Positions 45,831 to 52,345 of a stretch of DNA of 64,000 nt are shown here, in pieces. Every line of letters begins with the position of its first letter. Positions within the stretch are counted from its first letter, which is position 1. This stretch comes from CAISCU01 sp051861545 (GTDB taxonomy: Bacteria > Bacteroidota > Bacteroidia > UKL13-3): the NCBI GenBank assembly GCA_051861545.1, contig JBIMKP010000004.1, forward strand, positions 88,669 to 152,668, read 5' to 3'. The position numbers and the translations under genes were made by a program. The notes below the pieces were generated by a model, which saw only the letters and a program-made list of their open reading frames with translations, made no database searches and was not told the DNA's origin.

Positions 45831-45868
45831 AAATCCATTTTGAGTTAAATCAGAATGGATTTTTTTTA
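45831..45868 (+). terminator. rho-independent terminator of the M48 gene
   Basis: Stem AAATCCATTTTGA (45831-45843) pairs with TCAGAATGGATTT (45850-45862) with one mismatch, then a T run. Confidence 0.8.
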
Positions 45869-46081
45869 TTCATTTTTTTTTGAAATTTTAAATAAGAGAA
45901 AAATATTAATCTTACGAACGTTTGTGAGATTCCTATTTAGACAAAAAGCACCAAATTGGGATAAAATCCTAAAAATATACTTTGTTGCTACTGACAATTA
46001 GTCAATATAATTTATCATTTGAGGTGGTAATAGTAAAATATAAACTATTATTTATCAATTACTTAAAATAACTAATCAAAA
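45869..46081. other. gene-free remainder of a 309-base intergenic stretch
   Basis: Between the M48 terminator and the convergent XRE gene. AT-rich with no open frame or strong hairpin that I can support; no terminator is visible for the XRE gene. Confidence 0.35.
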
Positions 46082-46534
46082 CTAAACTTTAGATTTTATA
46101 GAGTTATTGAGTTCTGTGATTTTGTTCTGAATAGCAGCAGCACCCTGTTTATTCCTTTCTAATAGGCTATCAAGATCACCTAAGTAGCTGATTTCCTTCA
46201 ATAATAGCTGGTGATATTCCATTACTTGCTGTAGGTGTTGTATTTGCAGTTGAAGTTCGTTTTGAAACTGCTCTAATTGTTTAATCTCAGGTTCAAAATC
46301 GGGTTTTACAATGGTGTCTCTATAAACTTCTCCATTACCCAAGATTAGCCAATCTGGTGATATATCGGGAAAGCGACTAAGTAACCTTTGAATCAATTCT
46401 AAGCCTGGCTTATTGCGTCCAGAGCTTATATGAGTCAATACAGGCAATGATGTGTCTAATGCCAAAGCAAAAGAGGATTTACTCATCTGCTTTAGCTCCA
46501 TTACACTTAACACACGTTTATTTAGCTCATCCAT
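46082..46534 (-). CDS. XRE-family helix-turn-helix regulator with coiled-coil tail
   Basis: A 150-aa DNA-binding protein. Residues 1-70 form an XRE-type five-helix domain: VMELKQMSKSSFALALDTSLPVLTHI is the helix-turn-helix part, followed by SGRNKPGLELIQRLLSRFP and the motif ISPDWLILGNGE, typical of the phage-repressor-like regulators common in Bacteroidota. The C-terminal half (about 85-145, LEQFQNELQLQIQHLQQVM...) is a coiled coil that probably dimerises. No peptidase or ligand domain. The gene is preceded on its own promoter side by a dense cluster of palindromic boxes, which suggests autoregulation and control of the divergent operon. Confidence 0.82.
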   Translation of the reverse strand: MDELNKRVLSVMELKQMSKSSFALALDTSLPVLTHISSGRNKPGLELIQRLLSRFPDISPDWLILGNGEVYRDTIVKPDFEPEIKQLEQFQNELQLQIQHLQQVMEYHQLLLKEISYLGDLDSLLERNKQGAAAIQNKITELNNSIKSKV

Positions 46535-46563
46535 CTAATATGCTGATTTACAAATAGGGTATA

Positions 46564-46571
46564 CAAATGTA
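46564..46571 (-). promoter_or_regulatory. -7 promoter element of the XRE gene
   Basis: The minus strand reads TACATTTG, a perfect match to TAnnTTTG, 29 bases before the ATG at 46534. Flanked by the inverted pair TTTACA (46547-46552) and TGTAAA (46569-46574). Confidence 0.5.
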
Positions 46572-46601
46572 AAAAAAAGATTTAACATTTCTATACCCGT
46601 A

Positions 46602-46732
46602 AAACATTTGTTTAGTGCCGGCTTAAACATATGTTTAGTTTTATATTGAAGCTTTAATAGTGATTTTATATTATAAATTACTCATTTACAATTGTTTAAA
46701 CATTTGTTTTAGCCCTTCTTTTACATATGTTT
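46602..46732. promoter_or_regulatory. operator array of AAACA-NN-TGTTT-like palindromes
   Basis: Five 12-base sites share the pattern A/T-A/T-ACA-NN-TGTTT: 46602-46613 (centre TT), 46625-46636 (centre TA; the full 14-mer TAAACATATGTTTA is a perfect palindrome), 46686-46697 (TTACA arm), 46698-46709 and 46721-46732 (TTACA arm). Centre spacings are 23, 61, 12 and 23 bases. A related inverted repeat TTTAC-TCAT-GTAAA is at 46742-46755. The sites fill the space between the XRE gene and the divergent SRPBCC gene, so they are probably bound by the XRE protein. Confidence 0.62.
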
Positions 46733-46804
46733 ATCCCTGTATTTACTCATGTAAACATGACAATTAGGCTCAAAACAATCCCCTATTTAATTGTTTAATA
46801 GGTA

Positions 46805-47260
46805 ATGAAATTATCTAAGACTCTTCAAACAATAACTATAATACCTCGCCCATTGCCAGAGGTATTCGAATTCTTTAGCAAAGCAGAAAATCTTAATGAG
46901 CTTACTCCTCCTGAATTAAGTTTCAAGATTCTAACTCCAACTCCTATTTTAATGAAGGAAGGAATTCACATTAAATACAAAATTGCTCTAGCAGGAATTC
47001 CTATGTTTTGGAAAACTTTAATAAGTAAATGGAATCCTCCTTATGAATTTGTTGATGAACAACTTTCGGGTCCATATACAATCTGGCACCATCGCCATAC
47101 TTTTGAAGAAGTAAATGGTCAAACAAAAATGACTGATACCATTACGTACCAGTCGAAAGGATGGATATTAGCTCCACTTTTACATTGGCTATTCGTAGAT
47201 AAAAAAGTAAAAGAGATTTTTGAATACAGGGAAGCTAAATTAAATGAGCTATTCAAATAG
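46805..47260 (+). CDS. SRPBCC-family (START-like) protein
   Basis: A 151-aa cytoplasmic protein of the SRPBCC/polyketide-cyclase-like fold: an N-terminal strand, then PRPLPEVFEFFSKAENLNELTPP (about 15-37), the usual helix-grip start, a run of strands (FKILTPTPILMKEG, YKIALAGIPMFW, YTIWHHRHTFEEVNG) and a long final helix. Proteins of this group bind hydrophobic ligands in a deep cavity; the ligand here is unknown. It is the first gene of an operon with a zinc-ribbon membrane protein (17-base overlap) and a four-helix membrane protein (4-base overlap), divergent from the XRE gene. Confidence 0.82.
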   Translation: MKLSKTLQTITIIPRPLPEVFEFFSKAENLNELTPPELSFKILTPTPILMKEGIHIKYKIALAGIPMFWKTLISKWNPPYEFVDEQLSGPYTIWHHRHTFEEVNGQTKMTDTITYQSKGWILAPLLHWLFVDKKVKEIFEYREAKLNELFK

Positions 47261-47546
47261 TGAATTTTCAATCAAAAAATGTGAGCATTGCCTTAACTGG
47301 ACTAATGGGAACAAAGCTTTTTGTGAAAATTGTGGTGAAATTTTAGATTTAGAATACAGAAAAGAAAGAGATGAAAAAAGCAAAGATTTGAGTGCTGCTC
47401 CTTTCTTGTTAAACTGGTTTAAAATAAAAGGTTCAGACAAAAATCCTGCATATTTTATTGTCGAAAAATTAATAAATGGTGGTCAACTAATTTTGATGGG
47501 AATAATTGCATTAATCACATTTATTTTGATTGTATTACCTGGATGA
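47244..47546 (+). CDS. small zinc-ribbon membrane protein
   Basis: A 100-aa protein with an N-terminal four-cysteine zinc ribbon (CEHC at 13-16 and CENC at about 27-30), a charged linker, and one C-terminal membrane segment (about 80-98, GQLILMGIIALITFILIVL). Topology suggests the ribbon faces the cytoplasm. It overlaps the SRPBCC gene by 17 bases and the next gene by 4, so it is tightly coupled in translation. I do not recognise the family; DUF3667-type proteins in Bacteroidota have similar ribbons followed by membrane segments, and this plus the next gene could represent a split version of that layout, which is a guess. Confidence 0.65.
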   Translation: MSYSNSEFSIKKCEHCLNWTNGNKAFCENCGEILDLEYRKERDEKSKDLSAAPFLLNWFKIKGSDKNPAYFIVEKLINGGQLILMGIIALITFILIVLPG

Positions 47547-47929
47547 ATCGATTGTATATCAATATTAAAGAGGCTTTTGAAAAAAGAAGTTTTCAGTCAT
47601 TTTTAGTATTTTTTGTTTTTTGGTTGATTTTTCACCTTTTAAAAAATTGGATTGTATATCCCATTTTTTTGAATTCATATGTTGATGACTTTTTGGTGGT
47701 ACCAATGCTGCTTACATTTTCTTTGTTTTTGCAACAAACTTGGGTAAATCCACTTTTTGTTTATTCAAAACTCTTCATACTTTCTGTTATAATGTATTTC
47801 GGAATTGTGTTCGAAATTGTTATTCCTAGATTTTTATCGGCATATACATCAGACAAATATGACATGATCACATATTTTGCAGGAGGAATAGTATTTTACT
47901 TCCTGCAAAATATGTTCATCAAAAAGTAA
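47543..47929 (+). CDS. small four-helix membrane protein
   Basis: A 128-aa inner-membrane protein with four hydrophobic segments (about 18-36, 48-64, 75-95 and 108-125). The string NSYVDDFLVVPMLLTFSLFLQQ with a conserved D-D pair, then FGIVFEIVIPRF and DKYDMITYFAGG, resembles short Bacteroidota proteins often named 'magnesium citrate secondary transporter', a name without good support. The acidic residues inside or near helices hint at ion or proton coupling. Last gene of the three-gene operon; overlaps the zinc-ribbon gene by 4 bases. Confidence 0.6.
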   Translation: MNRLYINIKEAFEKRSFQSFLVFFVFWLIFHLLKNWIVYPIFLNSYVDDFLVVPMLLTFSLFLQQTWVNPLFVYSKLFILSVIMYFGIVFEIVIPRFLSAYTSDKYDMITYFAGGIVFYFLQNMFIKK

Positions 47930-47962
47930 ATCAAGAGAATTAATAGTTCTTAAACTAATCGG

Positions 47963-48850
47963 TTAGTTTGGCGATTGAAAACTGATTGTATAACTAAGCT
48001 CATGCTCTGCACCAGGTGCTAATTTAACAATTCCTTCCCTTTCCGAGATTTCAGCATTGAAATCGATTTTATCTGCTAATCCTTGCCAAGGTTCTAAACA
48101 AATAAAATCTTCACAAGGCACTTTTGCCCAAATAGCCAAATAAGGAAATTCAGAAATATCCATTTTTATTGCAAAATTTGAATTAAGATGTTTGAGTTTT
48201 ATACTTTTTGAATTAAGATTTTTAAACACAAGGGCGTCTTTTTCAAATATTTCTTTATTCAATTTTAAAAGATTTTGATTCTCTAAAACCAATTCCGTTT
48301 TTCCATTAAATAGCCCATCCGACAATAAATGAGCTTCTAATTTTTCATTTGTTTCAAATTCTATTACAAATTCAGATAAATTAGAAACAGGTAAAGCAAA
48401 GCCTGGATGTGCGCCAACACTAAAGAATAAATCATCTTTTCCTATATTAATCGTTTTGTAGCTTATTTTCAAATCATCACCAATAACTTGATAAATAATA
48501 TTAAAAATAAACTCAAAAGGATATTGTGGAAATCTCTCGGAATCTCCTCTTAAACTAAATGTAACTAAATCGGTATAAAGCTCTGTAATTTCAAATTCAT
48601 TGTCTCTAGCAAAGCCATGTTGGCCCATTGGGTATACTTTTCCACAATAATTGATCTGATTAGAAGCACTTTTTCCTACAAAAGGAAATAAAACAGGTGC
48701 ATGTCGTGGCCAAACTTTGGCATCAGCTTGCCACATATACTCATAATCAGTTAGTTTATCCTTAACTGAACTCAATTCAGCTCCATTTTTATTAATTGAA
48801 AATGAATTACGAAGGCCATTTATCGTCGTTTTTTCCACATTGATGTGCAT
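47963..48850 (-). CDS. aldose 1-epimerase family protein (LacX-like)
   Basis: A 295-aa mutarotase-fold enzyme that interconverts alpha and beta anomers of sugars. GAELSSVKDK near the N-terminus, the catalytic histidine region MGQHGFARD (about 75-83), GAHPGFALP with a second histidine (about 145-153), and the catalytic glutamate in CLEPWQGLADK (about 252-262) are all present. The pattern fits the LacX/YeaD-like branch, whose sugar may be phosphorylated or unmodified hexose. Cytoplasmic. Single gene. Confidence 0.88.
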   Translation of the reverse strand: MHINVEKTTINGLRNSFSINKNGAELSSVKDKLTDYEYMWQADAKVWPRHAPVLFPFVGKSASNQINYCGKVYPMGQHGFARDNEFEITELYTDLVTFSLRGDSERFPQYPFEFIFNIIYQVIGDDLKISYKTINIGKDDLFFSVGAHPGFALPVSNLSEFVIEFETNEKLEAHLLSDGLFNGKTELVLENQNLLKLNKEIFEKDALVFKNLNSKSIKLKHLNSNFAIKMDISEFPYLAIWAKVPCEDFICLEPWQGLADKIDFNAEISEREGIVKLAPGAEHELSYTISFQSPN

Positions 48851-48940
48851 AAGTTGATGCTTTAAAGTAAAATAATGACTACTAAAATAGATAATTACTC
48901 TATTTATGGAATAAGTATTTTTTTAGTTTATCCACATTCT

Positions 48941-48948
48941 TACATTTG
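48941..48948 (+). promoter_or_regulatory. -7 promoter element of the 50-aa membrane protein gene
   Basis: TACATTTG, a perfect TAnnTTTG match, 39 bases before the ATG at 48988. It lies inside the longer open frame that begins at 48946 and so rules against that start. Confidence 0.5.
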
Positions 48949-48987
48949 TTTTCAGAAAATTCGACAGAAACCCTAAAACAAAACATT

Positions 48988-49140
48988 ATGATTTATTTAG
49001 TAAGAGGTTTAATGATGGCAATAGTAACAGCAATGATTACAGTATTTGTTGTAGACTTTCAATCAGTAATTGATGGATTTACAGCAGTAGTTGATGGAGT
49101 ATCATTAATTCTATCGCCATTAAAAGCAATAGTTAGATAA
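48988..49140 (+). CDS. very small membrane protein, unknown
   Basis: A 50-aa product beginning MIYLVRGLMMAIVTAMITVF and ending LSPLKAIVR, with one or two hydrophobic stretches (about 4-21 and 32-46) separated by DFQSVIDG. Too short to assign to a family. Evidence that it is real: an ATG start with a perfect -7 element at proper distance, clean stop, amphipathic design, and location between a metabolic gene and a tRNA with no other use for the space. It could be a small regulatory or stress-related membrane peptide; toxicity of such peptides is common but not shown here. Confidence 0.5.
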   Translation: MIYLVRGLMMAIVTAMITVFVVDFQSVIDGFTAVVDGVSLILSPLKAIVR

Positions 49141-49152
49141 ACTACACATTAT

Positions 49153-49185
49153 TTTTGCGGAATTAAGTAATTTAAGCCATATTTG
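49153..49185 (+). promoter_or_regulatory. probable promoter of tRNA-Leu
   Basis: TTTTG at 49153-49157 and CATATTTG at 49178-49185 (one base from TAnnTTTG), 20 bases apart. The -7 element ends 10 bases before the mature 5' end of the tRNA. Confidence 0.4.
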
Positions 49186-49195
49186 CCACCGCATT

Positions 49196-49279
49196 GCCGT
49201 GGTGGTGAAATTGGTAGACATGCCATCTTGAGGGGGTGGTGCTCGTAAGGGCATAGGAGTTCGAGTCTCCTTCACGGCA
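49196..49279 (+). tRNA. tRNA-Leu (anticodon GAG)
   Basis: 84 bases forming a full class II cloverleaf. Acceptor stem GCCGTGG pairs with TCACGGC (one G-T pair) and the discriminator is A at 49279. The D loop has the GGTAGA pattern. The anticodon stem CCATC / GGTGG closes the loop TTGAGGG, giving anticodon GAG, which reads CUC and CUU leucine codons. A long variable arm (GTGCTCGTAAGGGCAT) and the T arm with GTTCGAGTC follow. The 3' CCA is not encoded. Confidence 0.96.
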
Positions 49280-49287
49280 CATATTTT

Positions 49288-49317
49288 AAAAGGTAACATT
49301 TATGTTGCCTTTTTTTG
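49288..49317 (+). terminator. rho-independent terminator of tRNA-Leu
   Basis: Stem AAAAGGTAACA (49288-49298) / TGTTGCCTTTT (49303-49313) with one G-T pair, then T residues. Confidence 0.8.
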
Positions 49318-49342
49318 TTTCAAAACATTGATTTTAAGACAC

Positions 49343-49376
49343 AAAAAAAGTCGATTCAAACGAATCGACTTTTTTA
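49343..49376 (-). terminator. rho-independent terminator after the 46-aa basic protein gene
   Basis: Perfect 13-bp stem AAAAAGTCGATTC (49345-49357) / GAATCGACTTTTT (49362-49374) with loop AAAC, flanked by A and T runs so that it can act in either direction. Confidence 0.88.
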
Positions 49377-49393
49377 ATTTCTTACAGAAAGTA

Positions 49394-49534
49394 CTATTCT
49401 TCGATGATAGTTGTCTGCTCTTTGAAAGGAGACTTAATTTTCACCAATTGGGTATTTACTTTAATACGGTTCTTACGAAGTACCGAAGTTACCTTATTTC
49501 TTCTGTCTTTTCTTTTTAATCTTGTAGTAGCCAT
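49394..49534 (-). CDS. 46-aa basic protein, uncharacterised
   Basis: A small open frame from ATG 49534 to TAG 49394, encoding MATTRLKRKDRRNKVTSVLR, then KNRIKVNTQL, and ending QTTIIEE. The N-terminal 25 residues contain about ten K or R, resembling RNA-binding ribosomal or ribosome-associated small proteins, while the end is acidic. It lies downstream of speA in the same direction (34 bases between), ends with a strong terminator, and has regular codon use. I do not recognise the family. A role in RNA or ribosome binding is an inference from charge only. Confidence 0.6.
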   Translation of the reverse strand: MATTRLKRKDRRNKVTSVLRKNRIKVNTQLVKIKSPFKEQTTIIEE

Positions 49535-49568
49535 AATTTTCTTTTTTGCAAATATAAGGTGATTAAAT

Positions 49569-50975
49569 TTAATATCCCAAAATTTTCAACATTGCTTCTG
49601 GACTTTGTTCCCCAGCAAATAGTTGATAAGTTAATTCTCCAGACTCATTTCTATCAATAATGAGATGTTTAGGTGCAGGAATTAAACAATGTTGTATTCC
49701 ACCATAACCACCTAAACTTTCTTGGTATGCACCAGTATGGAAAAAGCCCATCAATAAAGGCTCTTCATCGGTAATTTTAGGCATAAAAACCTGGTTGGTA
49801 TGTGTATCAGAATTATAAAAATCTTGACCATCACATGTTAATCCACCTAAATTTATTCTTTGAAATTCATGATCCCATTGGTTTAAAGCTAATAAAATAA
49901 ATTTTTGTCCAATTCCCCAGGTATCTGGTAATGTTGTGATAAAAGAACTATCAATTACATACCATTGCTCTTTATCATTTTGTTCTTTTTTTCCAATAAT
50001 AGAATAAAGTACAGCACCACTTTCACCTACAGTAAATGATCCAAACTCAGTAAAAATGTTTGGTTCAGGAACTCCTCTGCTTTCACAAATCGATTTTATA
50101 TAATATACAATCTGGTCAATCATATAACCATAATCATACTCCACTCCTAAAGAGGTATAAATTGGCATTCCACCGCCAATATCAAGCGTATCTAAATCCG
50201 GACAAACTTCTTTAACATCGCAATAAACATTCACTAAACGAGTAAGTTCACTCCAATAATAAGTTGTGTCTTTTATTCCTGAGTTCACAAAAAAGTGAAG
50301 CATTTTTAACTTAAAGTTAGGATTATCCTTGATTTTACTTTCGTATAAATCAACTACTCTTTTATAACTCATTCCCAATCGAGAAGTGTAAACCAAAAAA
50401 TTTGGTTCTTCTTCGGTTGCGATTCTAATTCCTAAATTTGTTTGATTTTTAGCATGTTTATTTATTAAATCAAGCTCTTCAGGATTATCTAATACACATA
50501 CTAAATTATTATAACCTTCATTAACCAATTCCGCCATTTTTTGGGCATATGCATCTGTTTTATATCCATTGCATACAATAAATTGATTTTTACTGAACTT
50601 GCCTTTTGATTCAAGAGATTTAATAATATCTAAATCAAATGTCGATGAGGTTTCTAAATCTACATTGCTTTTTAAAACTTCATTCAATACAAAACTAAAA
50701 TGAGAACTTTTTGTGCAATAACAATAATTATAAGAACCATTGTATTGGTGTTTTTCTATTGCATTTGCGAAAAGCTCCTTGGCTTTGCTTATTTGACTTT
50801 CAATTTTAGGTAAATAAGTAAATTTTAATGGAGAACCATACTCCTTTACCAAAGCATTTAAATCAATCCCATGAAAAAATAATTGATTATCAATTACTTC
50901 AAAACCATGACGCGGAAAAAAGAAGGTTTGATGAATAAGGTCTGTGTACCTATTTCTAATGTGTGGTGCGCTCAA
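49569..50975 (-). CDS. speA: arginine decarboxylase (short form)
   Basis: A PLP-dependent fold III decarboxylase that converts arginine to agmatine, the first step towards polyamines. The PLP lysine is probably K89 in YCYCTKSSH. The glycine-rich phosphate-binding loop is DIGGGMP (about 246-252), EFGSFTVGESG follows, and the active-site cysteine region is LTCDGQDFY (about 372-380). At 468 aa it is the short form seen in Bacteroidota rather than the ~630-aa proteobacterial SpeA; diaminopimelate decarboxylase is less likely because of the active-site sequences. The start is a TTG at 50975; there is no early ATG. A divergent arginase-family gene begins 235 bases away. Confidence 0.87.
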   Translation of the reverse strand: MSAPHIRNRYTDLIHQTFFFPRHGFEVIDNQLFFHGIDLNALVKEYGSPLKFTYLPKIESQISKAKELFANAIEKHQYNGSYNYCYCTKSSHFSFVLNEVLKSNVDLETSSTFDLDIIKSLESKGKFSKNQFIVCNGYKTDAYAQKMAELVNEGYNNLVCVLDNPEELDLINKHAKNQTNLGIRIATEEEPNFLVYTSRLGMSYKRVVDLYESKIKDNPNFKLKMLHFFVNSGIKDTTYYWSELTRLVNVYCDVKEVCPDLDTLDIGGGMPIYTSLGVEYDYGYMIDQIVYYIKSICESRGVPEPNIFTEFGSFTVGESGAVLYSIIGKKEQNDKEQWYVIDSSFITTLPDTWGIGQKFILLALNQWDHEFQRINLGGLTCDGQDFYNSDTHTNQVFMPKITDEEPLLMGFFHTGAYQESLGGYGGIQHCLIPAPKHLIIDRNESGELTYQLFAGEQSPEAMLKILGY

Positions 50976-51176
50976 TTTTTTTATTTTTTTGCAATGTTAA
51001 GCAAACAATAAAAATTCAATGTAAATATTTTAATAAATGACAAAAATTGAATAATTTGAGTCAAATCTGTGGTGTTTAAGTACTTAAATTTAAATAATTA
51101 AACTTAAATGCCTGAAAATCATACTACTTTTAAATAAGCTTTATTTAAATGGATAATGCTTTTTGAAGTCAAAAGC

Positions 51177-51184
51177 TATATTTG
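51177..51184 (+). promoter_or_regulatory. -7 promoter element of the arginase-family gene
   Basis: TATATTTG, a perfect match to TAnnTTTG, 26 bases before the GTG at 51211. It falls within the longer open frame starting at TTG 51163, so the GTG is the more likely start. Confidence 0.52.
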
Positions 51185-51210
51185 CCAGTATACCATCCCT
51201 TGGAGGTTTT

Positions 51211-52158
51211 GTGAAAAATGTAAAATTTGTAACCATTGAATCAGATTTCGGAGCAGGTAAAAAAGGGGCCAAACTCGGACCTCAAGCTTTGCTTAATCAA
51301 TTAAAGAAATCAGGAATTGAGGATTTTCAAAATCCTGATGTTTTAAGAGTTAGTGCAGAAGATTTAAGTTCTGATAATCTTCATCCTTTTTTAAAAAACA
51401 TCGACTCTATTATTGAAGTTCAAAATAGAGCTATTAAAGAAATTACTTCTATTTTAGACGAAAACAATCCATTTCCAATTATTCTTTCTGGCGATCATAG
51501 CAATGGCTCCTCACCTATTGCTGCTATCAAAAACAAGTATCCCGACAAACGATTAGGTGTTATTTGGATTGATGCCCATGCTGATTTGCATAATCCATTT
51601 TCAACTCCTTCTGGTAACATGCATGGTATGCCTTTGGCTGTTGCTTTAGGATTAAAACATGAAGTTGAAGATAAAAATGAAATCACAGAAAAAGAACTTG
51701 AACTTTGGCAGGATTTATTAGAATTAGGTGATAAAAAAATTACGCCTAAAATTCAATTTGAAGATTTAGTTTTTATTGATTTAAGAGATACAGAGGAAGA
51801 TGAAGATGATTTAATTAATAAACATCATATCAAATGGTTTAGTCCGGCCGATAGAAAAGTAAAAGGAATTGAAACTATTCTAAATGAAACATTGGCTTAT
51901 CTTGAAGCTTGTGATTTAATTTTGATTTCTTTTGATGTAGATAGCTTAGATCCAGAAATATCAATTGGTACAGGAACTCCAGTGCCTCAAGGATTATCAA
52001 AAGATGAAGCAGTATTTTTATTGAGTGGTTTATTAAACTCGCCTAAAACTATTGCTTGGGAAATTACAGAAATCAATCCTTTATTAGATAGAACCAATCC
52101 AATGGAAGAAATTAGCTCAGAGCTATTTTTGAAAATCTGGAATATGGTTTCCAATTAA
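51211..52158 (+). CDS. arginase/agmatinase/formimidoylglutamase family protein
   Basis: A ureohydrolase of 315 aa with the binuclear manganese site: GDHSNGS, DAHADLHNP and SFDVDSLDPE, followed by the conserved GTGTPVPQGLS. These enzymes hydrolyse arginine, agmatine or related guanidines; the exact substrate cannot be read off. Because speA is divergent, agmatine or arginine is plausible. Start: I choose the GTG at 51211, which gives MKNVKFVTIESDFGAGKKGA, the N-terminus I would expect for Bacteroidota arginases. It has a Shine-Dalgarno GGAGG at 51202-51206 and lies 26 bases after a perfect -7 element. A longer frame from TTG at 51163 includes that promoter and is rejected. Confidence 0.87.
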   Translation: MKNVKFVTIESDFGAGKKGAKLGPQALLNQLKKSGIEDFQNPDVLRVSAEDLSSDNLHPFLKNIDSIIEVQNRAIKEITSILDENNPFPIILSGDHSNGSSPIAAIKNKYPDKRLGVIWIDAHADLHNPFSTPSGNMHGMPLAVALGLKHEVEDKNEITEKELELWQDLLELGDKKITPKIQFEDLVFIDLRDTEEDEDDLINKHHIKWFSPADRKVKGIETILNETLAYLEACDLILISFDVDSLDPEISIGTGTPVPQGLSKDEAVFLLSGLLNSPKTIAWEITEINPLLDRTNPMEEISSELFLKIWNMVSN

Positions 52159-52177
52159 ACTAAATATTCTAATTATT

Positions 52178-52215
52178 AAAAGAGAACTTTTTGACATAAA
52201 AAGTTCTCTTTTTTT
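52178..52215 (+). terminator. rho-independent terminator of the arginase-family gene
   Basis: A 15-bp perfect stem AAAAGAGAACTTTTT (52178-52192) / AAAAAGTTCTCTTTT (52198-52212) with loop GACAT, then T residues. Confidence 0.9.
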
Positions 52216-52345
52216 TTAAATATCAAGCAAAAAAAATCCATTAAAATATTTAGAACTCATCCTTAAAATATAATGACTACTAATTGAACTTATTTTTGAT
52301 TCGAACAATTACTAAATTGTTTTTTTTCGTAATTTGGCCTACAAT

